Assembly: GCF_026725475.1 (NCBI RefSeq)
Contig: NZ_CP109965.1
Span: 806,001-870,000 of the forward strand
Reading direction: 5' to 3'
From: Catenovulum adriaticum
GTDB taxonomy: Bacteria; Pseudomonadota; Gammaproteobacteria; Enterobacterales; Alteromonadaceae
DNA: 64,000 nucleotides
The position numbers and the translations under genes are program-made. Positions 55,089 to 64,000 of this stretch are shown piece after piece (position 1 is the first letter of the stretch; each line of letters starts with the position of its first letter). A model generated the notes under the pieces. It did not search any database, was not told where the DNA came from, and saw nothing but the letters and a program-made list of their open reading frames with translations.

Positions 55089-55685
55089 TTAACCTTTACG
55101 CTTTTCGTGAATTTTAGGCTCTTTACCTGTGAGTAGCCTTTTGATATTGGGCAGATGACGTAAAATAATTAAAATACTGAGCATAGTAACCGCAATAGTA
55201 TATTTAGGTTTGAGTAAATAAACATATAAAGGCGCTAAACTAACTGAAATAAGCGATGCAAGTGACGAGTATTTAAATTTATAAGCACTAACCGCCCAGG
55301 TAAAAATTAATATAGCGCCTAGTTCAAGCCCAATAGGAAGCATAGCACCAAAAGCTGTCGCGACTGCTTTGCCGCCTTTAAATTTATGATATATTGGAAA
55401 GATATGGCCTAAACAGCAGGCAATGGCGACTAAGCCTAATTCAATTGGGGGGAGATTTAAAAAATAAGATCCCCAAAGGGGTAATACCGCTTTAAATACA
55501 TCAAACATTAAAGTGAGTAACGCTGGTTTCCACCCCGACACTCTATATACGTTGGTTGCGCCCGGATTTCCAGAGCCCGACTGAGTAGGGTCGTTTGTAT
55601 GAAAAACGCGCTGCGCAATGCGGGCTCCTGACAAAGAGCCTACAAAATAGCTGGCGATCAACAAAACAAACAGCATTATCGACAT
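55089..55685 (-). CDS. plsY: Glycerol-3-phosphate acyltransferase PlsY
   Basis: A 198-residue inner-membrane enzyme using acyl-phosphate to acylate glycerol 3-phosphate, the first step of phospholipid synthesis. Conserved loops SGNPGATNVYR (about 37-47), GHIFPIYHKFKGGKAVATAFG (with catalytic His/Lys-rich loop) and the C-terminal HLPNIKRLLTGKEPK are present. Divergent from folB, the usual arrangement. Confidence 0.95.
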   Translation of the reverse strand: MSIMLFVLLIASYFVGSLSGARIAQRVFHTNDPTQSGSGNPGATNVYRVSGWKPALLTLMFDVFKAVLPLWGSYFLNLPPIELGLVAIACCLGHIFPIYHKFKGGKAVATAFGAMLPIGLELGAILIFTWAVSAYKFKYSSLASLISVSLAPLYVYLLKPKYTIAVTMLSILIILRHLPNIKRLLTGKEPKIHEKRKG

Positions 55686-55873
55686 AGAGTGAGTTTTTTC
55701 CTATTAAAAAACAAGGTAAACTGCCTTGTTTTACGAAGCTTACAATATTTGTGAATATAATTCATTACTAGCATTGGTAATTGACTTCAAATTATATAGC
55801 GAGTCACATTTGAAGCGACTGGAATAGTTATTTTTAAATGTACTTGGCATACATGATGATAGGGTAAAACAGC

Positions 55874-56224
55874 ATGGATATGGTTTTTATTCATGATTTT
55901 GAGCTAACGACCAAAATTGGTGTGTTTGCTTGGGAACATCACATAGAACAAAAATTAATACTCGATTTAGATTTAGCTTGGCCCAACCGACCTGCCGCAG
56001 CAACGGACGATATCAACTTAGCATTAGATTACAGCGCGGTGGTGGCTCAAATTCAAATATTTGCCCTGTCACGGCAATTTGAATTGATTGAAACTTTAGC
56101 TGAAAAAATAGCAGCTTTGTTGATTGAGCAGTTTAATATTGAATACGTTAAGTTAAAAATACGAAAACCCGGAGCAATTAAAGAGGCGACTGTTGGCGTA
56201 CAAATTGAGCGGAGAAAATCTTAA
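55874..56224 (+). CDS. folB: Dihydroneopterin aldolase
   Basis: A 116-residue enzyme of folate biosynthesis that cleaves dihydroneopterin to 6-hydroxymethyl-dihydropterin and glycolaldehyde. FIHDFELTTKIGVFAWE carries the catalytic Glu, LDYSAVVAQI and FELIETLAEKIA follow, and KIRKPGAI holds the conserved Lys. Its stop overlaps the start of folK, so folB-folK-uppP are coupled. Confidence 0.94.
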   Translation: MDMVFIHDFELTTKIGVFAWEHHIEQKLILDLDLAWPNRPAAATDDINLALDYSAVVAQIQIFALSRQFELIETLAEKIAALLIEQFNIEYVKLKIRKPGAIKEATVGVQIERRKS

Positions 56225-56718
56225 TGGCTAATATTGCGGTGAGTTTAGGAAGCAATATTAACGCTGAATTTCATTTAAAAACCGCTATTTTTTTGCTGCG
56301 CCCTTTTATTAAACAGTTGGTCATTTCACCTGTGTATGAAACCGAGCCGGTTTCAATTGGCGGTGACAATTTTTTAAATATTGTTTTTGCTGGCGAGATT
56401 GATTTAAATTTATCCGATACTATTCGTTTGTTTAAAGCTGTAGAGCAACAATTTCAACGTAATCGACAAAAAAGCAATAAAGCTAAAATAACACTGGATC
56501 TAGACCTTTTAATTTATGATGATTTAGTGTGTCGACAACCTGTCGAATTGCCTCGAGCTGAAATCCTAAAAAATGCATTTGTATTAAAGCCTTTAAGTGA
56601 GATTTTAGCCGACAAATCACACCCAGTTGCAGGCCAAAGTTATGCGCAACTTTGGCAAAAATTTAATAATCATAGCCAAAAAATATGGCAAGTTAATTTT
56701 GAATGGAATAATACATGA
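56224..56718 (+). CDS. folK: HPPK (hydroxymethyl-dihydropterin pyrophosphokinase)
   Basis: A 164-residue kinase that adds pyrophosphate to hydroxymethyl-dihydropterin from ATP. VSLGSNIN near the N-terminus and the LDLDLLIYDD loop (metal-binding Asp) with VELPRAEI are diagnostic. It overlaps folB by one base and uppP by four (ATGA). Slightly shorter than most but complete. Confidence 0.94.
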   Translation: MANIAVSLGSNINAEFHLKTAIFLLRPFIKQLVISPVYETEPVSIGGDNFLNIVFAGEIDLNLSDTIRLFKAVEQQFQRNRQKSNKAKITLDLDLLIYDDLVCRQPVELPRAEILKNAFVLKPLSEILADKSHPVAGQSYAQLWQKFNNHSQKIWQVNFEWNNT

Positions 56719-57515
56719 GTATTTTAGAAATTGTAGTACTGGCGTTATTACAAGGATTTACCGAATTTTTACCTATATCTAGTTCAGCTCACTTAATATT
56801 ACCCTCACAGCTATTAGGGTGGCAGGATCAAGGCCTAGCCTTTGATGTAGCCGTTCACATTGGTTCACTGGCGGCGGTACTTATTTATTTTAGAAAAGAT
56901 GTGTGTGAAATATTAGGGGCTTGGTTTACCAGCTTGAAAACCAAACAACAAACGCCCAATAGCCAGTTAGCTTGGTGGATTATTATTGCCACGATACCGG
57001 CGTTATTATTTGGTTTGGCGTTTAAAGATATGATTGAGCAATACGCTCGTTCAAGTTTAGTGATCGCGACGACAACGATTGTATTTGGCCTGTTACTTTG
57101 GTGGGCGGATGTAAAAGCAAAACAAAATATAGATGTGCCTATGCTCGGTTGGAAAAAAGCGTTAATTATTGGTATTGCTCAAGCTATAGCAATGATTCCG
57201 GGAACGTCTCGCTCAGGTATCACTATTACTGCGGGTTTAATGCTAGGGCTTAATCGAACCGCAGCGGCTCGTTTTTCGTTTTTAATGTCAATTCCAATTA
57301 TTTTAATTGCCGGTGGTTACCAAACACTAAAATTAATTACCTCAAACGAAATTGTAGATTGGACAGCGATTGGCTTAGGAACGCTATTATCGTTTGCAAG
57401 TGCCTATACCTGTATTTATTTGTTTTTAGCTTTAATTGAAAAAATGGGCATGCTGCCGTTTGTGATTTATCGTCTTATTCTAGGGGTAGGATTGTTCTAT
57501 TTTGTATTAGCTTAA
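56715..57515 (+). CDS. uppP: Undecaprenyl-diphosphatase
   Basis: A 266-residue inner-membrane enzyme (BacA) that regenerates undecaprenyl phosphate for wall synthesis and confers bacitracin tolerance. The motif QGFTEFLPISSSAHL (with catalytic Glu) and PGTSRSGITITAGLMLG are intact. About eight TM helices. Ends the fol cluster; a strong terminator follows. Confidence 0.95.
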   Translation: MSILEIVVLALLQGFTEFLPISSSAHLILPSQLLGWQDQGLAFDVAVHIGSLAAVLIYFRKDVCEILGAWFTSLKTKQQTPNSQLAWWIIIATIPALLFGLAFKDMIEQYARSSLVIATTTIVFGLLLWWADVKAKQNIDVPMLGWKKALIIGIAQAIAMIPGTSRSGITITAGLMLGLNRTAAARFSFLMSIPIILIAGGYQTLKLITSNEIVDWTAIGLGTLLSFASAYTCIYLFLALIEKMGMLPFVIYRLILGVGLFYFVLA

Positions 57516-57608
57516 TGTGTTTTTAAAGCCCTGTAGTCGGTGTAGTAGGGCAGAAAAAGCAGATAGCTTAAACAGGTCATTAAGTAGGTGTTCGTTAGCT
57601 TGTTTAAA

Positions 57609-57652
57609 CTAAAAAGGCGGGATACTTGTTTTGAAGTATCCCGCCTTTTTAG
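57609..57652. terminator. Bidirectional intrinsic terminator
   Basis: Perfect 19-bp stem, CTAAAAAGGCGGGATACTT (57609-57627) with AAGTATCCCGCCTTTTTAG (57634-57652), loop GTTTTG. T-runs occur on both strands. It separates convergent uppP and yaaA. Confidence 0.95.
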
Positions 57653-57674
57653 TTTTCTTGGTTCAAAGCCCCGT

Positions 57675-58451
57675 TTAGTCTTCTAGGCGTCGGGTAAATA
57701 CTGGTTTATCTGCCGTGGAAAATTCGTCTGAATATTGATATCCAGCTGAATCAAAGTTTAATAAACTTGCTTTTGTTTTAACTTGGTTTTCAATGATATA
57801 TTTAGCCATTAACCCACGAGCTTTTTTGGCATAAAAGCTAATCATTTTATATTGACCATTTTTCCAGTCTTTAAAGGTGGGTGTAATTAAAGATGCGTTT
57901 AATGATTTTACTTTAACCGCCTTAAAATATTCATTTGAAGCGAGGTTCACTAAAATGTCAGATTGAATGGCACTAAGCTGATCGTTTAACTTTTGCGTGA
58001 TAATTTCACCCCAAAAGTGGTATAAATTACTGCCCCGTTCATTTTCTAACTTAGTGCCCATTTCTAAGCGATAAGCTTGCATTAAATCTAAAGGTTTAAG
58101 CACACCATATAAACCCGATAATATGCGTAAATGGGTTTGTGCATATTCAATATCTTTATGATTTAAACGAGTTGCATTTAACCCTGTGTAAACGTCACCA
58201 TTAAAGGCATAGATGGCTTGTTTTGCGTTATCTAATGTGAAATTTGGATGCCACTGAGCAAACCTAGCGGCATTTAAACCAGCTAGTTTATCACTTATTT
58301 TCATCAGCGATGAAATGTCTGCAGGGCTTAACTGTTTGCAAACGTCAATCAGTTGTTGGCTGTATTCAAGTAGTTCAGGCTGTGAGTAGTGTGTATTGGG
58401 TGCCTGAGTGTCATAATCTAAATTTTTAGCCGGTGATATAACAACTAACAT
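57675..58451 (-). CDS. yaaA: Peroxide stress protein YaaA
   Basis: A 258-residue protein of the YaaA (DUF328/UPF0246) family: MLVVISPAKNLDYDT, GLYGVLKPLDLMQAYRLEMG, YFKAVK and KKARGLMAKYI. In E. coli it limits intracellular free iron during H2O2 stress and is induced by OxyR. Standard length. Monocistronic, next to the shared terminator. Confidence 0.95.
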   Translation of the reverse strand: MLVVISPAKNLDYDTQAPNTHYSQPELLEYSQQLIDVCKQLSPADISSLMKISDKLAGLNAARFAQWHPNFTLDNAKQAIYAFNGDVYTGLNATRLNHKDIEYAQTHLRILSGLYGVLKPLDLMQAYRLEMGTKLENERGSNLYHFWGEIITQKLNDQLSAIQSDILVNLASNEYFKAVKVKSLNASLITPTFKDWKNGQYKMISFYAKKARGLMAKYIIENQVKTKASLLNFDSAGYQYSDEFSTADKPVFTRRLED

Positions 58452-58471
58452 AATGGTTCTCGCTATTAAAA

Positions 58472-60088
58472 TTAAATTTGGCTGGTATTAACATGTAAAT
58501 CAAGCATTTGGCCAGGTTGTAGATATTTCTTTCGGTTAATTTTATTCCAAGCTTCAATATCTTTAATAGACACTTTAAATTTTTGTGCAATCCTAGCTAA
58601 GGAGTCGCCAGGTCGAACTTTGTATTTAACTTTTTGTGTGTCTGTACCAGGTTCAAAGCCGGTAATCTGGCCGTCTTTTCGTTTAATAATTAAAATTTGA
58701 CCAGGAAAAATTGATGCATTAGCAGAAAGGTTATTCCATTTGGTAATTTCTTTGATGCTAACTTTGTGTTTTTGGCTTATTTCCCAAAAACTATCACCTG
58801 ATTTTACGATATATTCAATATCATTAGTTTCACTTGTGCTCACACTTTTAGTTTGTGCTGCTTGTGATACCTCGGCAATTTGAGAGGCGCTAGCATCGTG
58901 GCCGGGTATCAGTAAATAACTACCTGCTCGTATATTGTTACCTTTTATTTTATTGGCTTTTCTAATAACCGCCATTGTGGTTTTATATTTTTCTGCAATT
59001 TTGCTTAAGCTGTCGCCTCTTTGAATTTTATAGCGAGTCCAAGTCATTAATTCATTGGCCGGTAAGGCTTTAACTTTACGTGCTAATAGCTCAGCTTTTT
59101 CAATTGGCAATAAAAAGCGGTGTGGGCCGTCAGGTGAGGTTGCCCATTGGTCATAACCTGGGTTTAGCGCTTTAATGTCTTTTACTGGCATGTCAATTAA
59201 TTTACCAGCCAACGATAAATCGATTTGACGGTCTAACTCAACGACATCAAGTGTTTGTACGTTTGGTATTTTATAAAGGGTTAAATCGTATTTATAAGGG
59301 CGCTTAAAAATATCAGCTAGGGCTAATAATTTAGGAACATAGGCATCGGTTTCGCGTGGTAATTCTAGTGACCAATAGTCAATATTCTCGCCAGCACGAT
59401 AGTTTTTTTGAATGGCTCTAGCCACTCGACCTTCGCCTGAGTTGTATGCAGCCAGCGCATGGAGCCAGTTACCATCAAACTGTTTGTTTAGCCTTTCAAG
59501 ATAGTCTAAAGCAGCTTTAGTGGCTGCTATGACATCGCGGCGCCCGTCATACCACCAATTTTGAGCTAAACCAAAATGTTTCGCTGTACCCGGAACAAAT
59601 TGCCATAAACCAGAAGCATTAACATGAGAATGTGCGTAAGGGTCAAAGGCACTTTCAACAATTGGTAATAATGCCAATTCCATGGGTAAACCACGTTTTT
59701 CGATTTCACCGACAATATAATATAAAAAAGGTTCGGCTCGTTTAGCAACACGATTAAGGTAGTCTGGATGTTTGGCATACCAAGTACGCTGAATTTGCAA
59801 ACGTCGGTTATTGGGGATTGGAAAATTAAGCTGAGCTTGAATGCGTTTCCAAACATCGCCGTAAACTAAAGCTGATTCTTTGTTACTTTGTGTTTGGGGT
59901 TCGCTATTTGTAACATCAGAAATATTTGCGAGTTCGTCAGTACTTACTTCGGCTGCAATAAAGTTATTGTTGGTATCTTCACTTGCTGAGTCTGTGACAT
60001 TAGCGGTTGCGCTTTGTTGTACTTTAGAGAGTTGTTGACAGCCTGATAATGCCAGACAAGCAACTAGTGGAAATACACATTTATACAT
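58472..60088 (-). CDS. mltD: Membrane-bound lytic murein transglycosylase D
   Basis: A 538-residue lipoprotein (lipobox LSGC, Cys17). The SLT catalytic domain has Glu145 in LPIVESAFDP, then NASGLWQFVPGTAK and AAYNSGEGRV. Three LysM domains follow, at about 350 (RGDSLSKIAEKY), 425 (SGDSFWEISQKH) and 490 (PGDSLARIAQKF). The order of domains matches E. coli MltD, with one extra LysM. It cleaves peptidoglycan to 1,6-anhydro-muropeptides. Confidence 0.94.
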   Translation of the reverse strand: MYKCVFPLVACLALSGCQQLSKVQQSATANVTDSASEDTNNNFIAAEVSTDELANISDVTNSEPQTQSNKESALVYGDVWKRIQAQLNFPIPNNRRLQIQRTWYAKHPDYLNRVAKRAEPFLYYIVGEIEKRGLPMELALLPIVESAFDPYAHSHVNASGLWQFVPGTAKHFGLAQNWWYDGRRDVIAATKAALDYLERLNKQFDGNWLHALAAYNSGEGRVARAIQKNYRAGENIDYWSLELPRETDAYVPKLLALADIFKRPYKYDLTLYKIPNVQTLDVVELDRQIDLSLAGKLIDMPVKDIKALNPGYDQWATSPDGPHRFLLPIEKAELLARKVKALPANELMTWTRYKIQRGDSLSKIAEKYKTTMAVIRKANKIKGNNIRAGSYLLIPGHDASASQIAEVSQAAQTKSVSTSETNDIEYIVKSGDSFWEISQKHKVSIKEITKWNNLSANASIFPGQILIIKRKDGQITGFEPGTDTQKVKYKVRPGDSLARIAQKFKVSIKDIEAWNKINRKKYLQPGQMLDLHVNTSQI

Positions 60089-60168
60089 AACTAACCTTCA
60101 CCTTAAAAATCTGAGCGGAATGTTACTGATTACTGCTCATTAAAGCAATTAAAAGCGGTTAGCTCCGG

Positions 60169-60939
60169 CTAAAATCTGTCTTTGAGTGCTCTGAGTGCGG
60201 CAAACGTCTCAATTGGCTCGGATACTACTTGACCCCACTTGCTGCTTACTTGTGCTTGAATGCTCGCAATATGGGTTCGAATAAAAGGGTTTATCGCTTT
60301 TTCAAGTTTTAAAGTGGTAGGTAAACTTGCTTGGTTGTTTTGTCTCAGTTGTTTTACTTTGTTTGCATGGTTAAGTAATGTTTGGTTATCGGTGTCTATG
60401 GTGAGTGCAAAACGAATATTGGCTTGGGTGTATTCATGGGCACAAAAAACTAAAGTATCGTCGCTTAATGCTCGGAGTTTTTCTAAACTGTGTTGGAATA
60501 TGCTAGCTGTACCTTCAAACATGCGGCCACAACCGACTGAAAATAAGGTATCGCCACAAAATAGCCAGTCATCATTATAATACGCAATATGATCTAAGGT
60601 ATGACCTGGAATATGGCATATATCAAAGCTTAAATTAAATTCATTAAAATGAATTTTTTGACCGTCAACTAACGAATAATCCGTTTTTGTAAAAGGACTA
60701 TCTTTTGGGCCATATACTTTTAGGTTAGGATAAATTTGCGTTAACTTTTGTACACCACCCACATGGTCAGAGTGATGATGTGTGATAAGTATAGCAACGG
60801 GCGTAATTTGGGTTTGTTGATTTAAATAGTCAATCACGGGGGCAGATTCACCTGGATCGACAATTAAGCAATGTGATTGGTTTTGAATAACCCAAATATA
60901 GTTATCTTCAAACGCTTTTAATGCAAAGACTTGATTCAT
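60169..60939 (-). CDS. gloB: Hydroxyacylglutathione hydrolase (glyoxalase II)
   Basis: A 256-residue metallo-beta-lactamase-fold enzyme hydrolysing S-lactoyl-glutathione to lactate and glutathione. The metal motif THHHSDHVGG, then GHTLDHIAY, FCGDTLFSVGCGRMFEG and CAHEYT are all present. Divergent from a methyltransferase, as in many gammaproteobacteria. Confidence 0.95.
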   Translation of the reverse strand: MNQVFALKAFEDNYIWVIQNQSHCLIVDPGESAPVIDYLNQQTQITPVAILITHHHSDHVGGVQKLTQIYPNLKVYGPKDSPFTKTDYSLVDGQKIHFNEFNLSFDICHIPGHTLDHIAYYNDDWLFCGDTLFSVGCGRMFEGTASIFQHSLEKLRALSDDTLVFCAHEYTQANIRFALTIDTDNQTLLNHANKVKQLRQNNQASLPTTLKLEKAINPFIRTHIASIQAQVSSKWGQVVSEPIETFAALRALKDRF

Positions 60940-60999
60940 AATTGATTTACTCTAATATTGTTACACACTTAGTTAATTGTAACTGAAGTTGAGCCTTTG

Positions 61000-61761
61000 A
61001 TGAAACCAGCACTGCAAGATGCATTATTGAATTCACCTGTAAATTGGCAGGATATGCCACAGGGGAACTTTGTTCAAAAACAAATTGAGCGCCATTTAAA
61101 TCCTTGGTGGCCGCAAGTGTTTGGATATCATTTGTTAAAAATTGGCCATTTGAGTTCTGAAATTGATACTGCGTATTGTCCAATTAAACATCAAATCAAT
61201 TTAGCCACTTCAGGTGCAAAACAGGGGGTTATTGCCGATGTACATTATTTACCTTTTTCGGAGCACTCGGTTGATGCAGCGTTATTAGCTCATACGTTAG
61301 AATTTACGCATGATCCTCATCAGGTATTACGTGAAGCGTATCGGGCATTAATTCCCAATGGCTATATTTTTATTACAGGTTTTAATCCGTTAAGCTTAAC
61401 GGGTGTAACTCGGTTTTTACCTAAATTGAGGCAGTCGAGCTTATCCCAAGCTCGTTTTTTCAATCCTAATCGAATTAAAGACTGGCTACATTTGTTAGGT
61501 TGTGAGGTAGTTTCTGATCGGCGATTTGTATATGGTTCTTTATCATCTAGCCGTCATGGTCATTACACTAAGCGCTGGATCCCTGCTATTACACATCAAT
61601 ACTTATCTCATTTTGGAGCCGTTTATTTAATTGTAGCTCGTAAACGTGAGTTGCCATTAACCCCGAGTAAACCAAAATGGAAAGTGAAGCCTCAATTGCA
61701 ACCGGTAGGGCAAGGGGTGCGGATTCGTTCAGGAGTGCATTCAACCTCAAAGCATAGCTAA
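61000..61761 (+). CDS. SAM-dependent methyltransferase
   Basis: A 253-residue class I methyltransferase. ADVHYLPFSEHSVDAALLAHTLEF and DPHQVLREAYRALIPNGYIFITGFNP correspond to motifs post-I to post-III; the region around QINLATSGAK forms a divergent motif I. I use the ATG at 61000 rather than TTG at 60997. The family sits between gloB and rnhA in many gammaproteobacteria; substrate unknown. Confidence 0.85.
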   Translation: MKPALQDALLNSPVNWQDMPQGNFVQKQIERHLNPWWPQVFGYHLLKIGHLSSEIDTAYCPIKHQINLATSGAKQGVIADVHYLPFSEHSVDAALLAHTLEFTHDPHQVLREAYRALIPNGYIFITGFNPLSLTGVTRFLPKLRQSSLSQARFFNPNRIKDWLHLLGCEVVSDRRFVYGSLSSSRHGHYTKRWIPAITHQYLSHFGAVYLIVARKRELPLTPSKPKWKVKPQLQPVGQGVRIRSGVHSTSKHS

Positions 61762-61837
61762 GTTGCTAATGTGGCTTTAAATATGCTTCAGATGAGGATG
61801 TAATATGAAGCATATTGATGATCGAAAAATTTATTGA

Positions 61838-62299
61838 TTAAGTTTGATAACCTGTATCAGATAATAATTTGCTTTGGCTGGCCGCATCACGAGCGAGAAT
61901 ATCACAGCGTTCGTTTTCAGCATGACCAGTATGGCCTTTAACCCACCTCCATTCAACTTTATGATGTTGGCATTGTTGGTCAAGCCGCTTCCATAAATCG
62001 ACATTTTTAACCGGTTTTTTATCTGAGGTTTTCCAACCTTTCTTTTTCCAGTTATGGATCCACTGAGTAATCCCGTTTTTGACATATTGACTATCGGTTG
62101 TGAGTATTACCTGACAAGGCTTGTTTAATGTTTCTAAACCAACAATGGCCGCTAATAGCTCCATACGATTGTTAGTTGTGAGTTGATAACCTTCGCTTAA
62201 TTCTTTTTCATGATTACCGTATCGTAAAACCGCACCATAACCACCGGGGCCGGGGTTACCTAAGCATGATCCATCAGTATAAAGCTCTACTGTGTTCAT
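61838..62299 (-). CDS. rnhA: Ribonuclease HI
   Basis: A 153-residue RNase H. The four acidic residues are visible: Asp in YTDGSCLGNPG, Glu in NRMELLAAI, Asp in TTDSQYV, Asp in ERCDILARDA. The GHTGHAENE loop supplies the His. It removes RNA from RNA-DNA hybrids. Strong AAGGAAAA ribosome site. In most relatives rnhA and dnaQ are directly adjacent; here a MITE copy separates them. Confidence 0.96.
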   Translation of the reverse strand: MNTVELYTDGSCLGNPGPGGYGAVLRYGNHEKELSEGYQLTTNNRMELLAAIVGLETLNKPCQVILTTDSQYVKNGITQWIHNWKKKGWKTSDKKPVKNVDLWKRLDQQCQHHKVEWRWVKGHTGHAENERCDILARDAASQSKLLSDTGYQT

Positions 62300-62396
62300 T
62301 TATTTTCCTTACTGTGATTATCGATTCAGGCCAGCTGTGTGTTAAAATTAAAAGCTGAAACCGGATTTACGTGTATTATACCTAAACAAGTTGCTA

Positions 62397-62799
62397 GGGT
62401 CTGCTGATCTTTTGGGTACAATTTTGCAGCAGTTTTTGGTATTTATACAAGGCATAGCGATTGATGTGTAGTGAGCTACATAAATGAGCTATAAAGAGTT
62501 TATGCTCCTGCAAAGTCACCTTACTCCACATCCATGTGGGGGCAACACAGAATAAATGCCAAACAAACGCTGCCCTTCGGGTTTGTGCTAAACGCTTTTG
62601 CTTCTTGTTGCTTACAAGGGGAGGTACTTAGCGCGAGCAGGATGCGGTAGCTGTGCTAGATATGGGCATACGACGTGGGATACAAGAGGTAGCGCAATGC
62701 AGGCGCATATTGCCGAGAATAACTATGCTACCTATCTGGCGTCGTGATCAAAAAGTATTTAGTTAGCACAAAATTTGTACTCAAAACGTCAATAGACAC
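62397..62799 (-). mobile_element. MITE-like element, copy 2 (403 bp)
   Basis: On the minus strand it is an approximately 80 % match to copy 1 at 48071-48431 along its whole length, plus about 40 extra bases in the first half. Its outer ends are GGGTCTGCTGATC (62397) and GTCAATAGACAC (ending 62799), so the terminal repeats are mutated. The left side is preceded by TA; the right flank is not TA. No coding frame. It lies between divergent rnhA and dnaQ and explains most of the 585-bp gap there. Confidence 0.82.
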
Positions 62800-62884
62800 G
62801 AGTGCTTATGCGAGATAATTTGCTTGCATAGATTGAATCCGGAATTGCTATTTTATTATTTATTAATTTTCTATTAGGTTGATC

Positions 62885-63598
62885 ATGTCACGACAAATCG
62901 TATTAGATACAGAAACTACAGGGATGAATCAGGCCGGTGGTCCAGTTTATTTAGGCCATCGAATTATTGAGATTGGTTGCGTAGAGGTGGTTAATCGAAA
63001 GCTAACCGGTAATCACTTTCATGTTTACATCAAACCAGATCGGAGTGTTGATCCTGAAGCGATTCAAGTTCACGGTATTACGGATGAAAGGCTAGCAAAC
63101 GAGCCCTCGTTTGCCGAAATTGTGGATGATTTTATCGCTTTTATTAAAGGAGCTGATTTAGTCATTCATAATGCACCGTTCGATGTCGGTTTTATGGACT
63201 ATGAATTTGAAAAGTTAGGCATTTCAACTAAAACTGAAGATATATGTACCATTACTGATACGTTAGCGATGGCCAGACAAATATTTCCAGGTAAAAGAAA
63301 CAATTTGGACGTGTTGTGTGATCGCTATGGCATAGATAATTCGCATCGAACGTTGCACGGCGCTTTGCTCGATTCAGAAATATTAGCTGACGTTTATTTA
63401 TTAATGACAGGCGGGCAAACCGCACTTAATTTATCGTCAGATAGTGGCGATAGCAAAGATGTTGGAAAAATAATTCGTTTAAATTCAGATCGAAAACCGC
63501 TAAAGGTTTTATCTGCAGCTGCCGATGAAATAAGTGCGCATCAAGAAAGACTTGATTTAATTGAAAAAAGCGCAGGAAGTTGTTTATGGCGAGGCTAG
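62885..63598 (+). CDS. dnaQ: DNA polymerase III epsilon subunit (3'-5' proofreading exonuclease)
   Basis: A 237-residue DEDDh exonuclease: VLDTETTG (Asp, Glu), HNAPFDVGFMD (Asp), and HRTLHGALLDSEILADVYL (His, Asp). A C-terminal segment for binding the alpha subunit follows. The ATG at 62885 has AGG upstream; the frame also opens with TTG at 62879. Divergent from rnhA. The proofreading subunit of the replicative polymerase. Confidence 0.95.
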   Translation: MSRQIVLDTETTGMNQAGGPVYLGHRIIEIGCVEVVNRKLTGNHFHVYIKPDRSVDPEAIQVHGITDERLANEPSFAEIVDDFIAFIKGADLVIHNAPFDVGFMDYEFEKLGISTKTEDICTITDTLAMARQIFPGKRNNLDVLCDRYGIDNSHRTLHGALLDSEILADVYLLMTGGQTALNLSSDSGDSKDVGKIIRLNSDRKPLKVLSAAADEISAHQERLDLIEKSAGSCLWRG

Positions 63599-63631
63599 CT
63601 TATAAAAGCTAACAATTAAATGAAGGCAAGT

Positions 63632-64000
63632 ATGGCAAAAATTATTTTATCAATTAAAACCTATGTTCTACTTGCCTTTATCTGTAGTACCAGTTTGGCG
63701 CAAAGCCCACCTATTATAAATTCAAAGCCTATTCTCGATAGTGATGAAATAGAGCAGCAAACAGCAAATCAAACATTAGGCCCAATGGATGTTATTCGGC
63801 TAGTTGATGCACCTGACCACCTTTCTAGCATCCAGTTGATTCAAAATCGTTTTAGAATAGATGAACATGTTGATGATATTGTGATGGTGTTTTTTCGTAA
63901 ATATGGTTCAGCCCCCCTCATTTTAATTCGTCCTGATGGTAGTAAGCTTTACGCGCCAACCATTGAGCAAGTTGAAGGTCAGTGGTATGACGATTTAACT
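63632..64000 (+). CDS. TIGR03503-like secreted protein, start only (truncated by window)
   Basis: The first 123 codons of a gene that continues past the window, starting ATG at 63632 with AAGG upstream. It opens with a signal peptide (MAKIILSIKTYVLLAFICST...SLA-QSPP). The downstream text (VFFRKYGSAPLILIRPDGSK) matches the TIGR03503 family of exported proteins often found after dnaQ in Alteromonadales and Vibrionales. Function unknown. Confidence 0.75.
   Translation, partial: MAKIILSIKTYVLLAFICSTSLAQSPPIINSKPILDSDEIEQQTANQTLGPMDVIRLVDAPDHLSSIQLIQNRFRIDEHVDDIVMVFFRKYGSAPLILIRPDGSKLYAPTIEQVEGQWYDDLT

Noticed and set aside
60997..61000. TTG start for the methyltransferase
   Set aside because: An ATG follows immediately at 61000, and no stronger ribosome site supports the upstream TTG.

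Overview
The window is an AT-rich (roughly 38-40 % G+C outside the rRNA genes) chromosomal segment of a gammaproteobacterium. The 16S sequence, the gene neighbours (plsY | folB-folK-uppP; yqgE/ruvX; gloB | methyltransferase | rnhA | dnaQ) and small families such as YacL and DUF3149 point to a marine member of the Alteromonadales. The genus is not settled from sequence alone. Almost everything is core chromosome. There is no prophage, CRISPR array, integron or intact transposase gene.

Layout. 0-3.1 kb: a mesX-mesD methionine synthase pair and a TauE/SafE-type permease. 3.4-4.5 kb: three identical initiator tRNA genes on the minus strand, interleaved with and followed by tandem repeats derived from the tRNA. 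4.8-11.8 kb: a four-gene envelope cluster (DUF1302 outer-membrane protein, DUF1329, YCF48-like propeller, MMPL/RND transporter). 11.9-17.5 kb: sppA, a RegB/RegA-like two-component pair and an unrelated histidine kinase. 17.6-28.8 kb: two complete rRNA operons in direct tandem. The first spacer has no tRNA; the second carries tRNA-Ile and tRNA-Ala, with tRNA-Ile flanked by degenerate copies of itself. 28.9-36.8 kb: a lipase-like protein, a tiny membrane protein, a patatin, divergent acnA and fumC, and a YheT-type hydrolase. 36.8-43.2 kb: housekeeping genes and small unknowns (yacL, a DUF3149 peptide, HAD phosphatase, GGCT-like, yciA, glutaredoxin-like, ruvX, yqgE). 43.1-44.2 kb: metR divergent from a stand-alone MetE N-domain-like protein. 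44.5-55 kb: a sensor-like membrane protein, OmpA lipoprotein, aldo/keto reductase, HAD phosphatase, a MITE, a choice-of-anchor I lipoprotein, HopJ-like protein, ABC exporter, YjbR and GIY-YIG proteins, and a diguanylate cyclase. 55-64 kb: plsY, folB-folK-uppP, yaaA, mltD, gloB, a methyltransferase, rnhA, a second MITE copy in opposite orientation, dnaQ and the start of a TIGR03503-like gene.

How it fits together. Methionine synthesis appears twice: MesD is the catalytic MetE-like core and MesX its partner, while 42 kb away MetR faces a gene resembling only the non-catalytic half of MetE. The tRNA-fMet array and both rRNA operons have promoters of the same design (16-bp spacing, GC-rich discriminator), so they are probably co-regulated with growth. 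The most unusual signals are non-coding: two loci where intact tRNA genes sit next to altered copies whose anticodon arm is replaced by another potential hairpin, and a pair of MITE-like elements.
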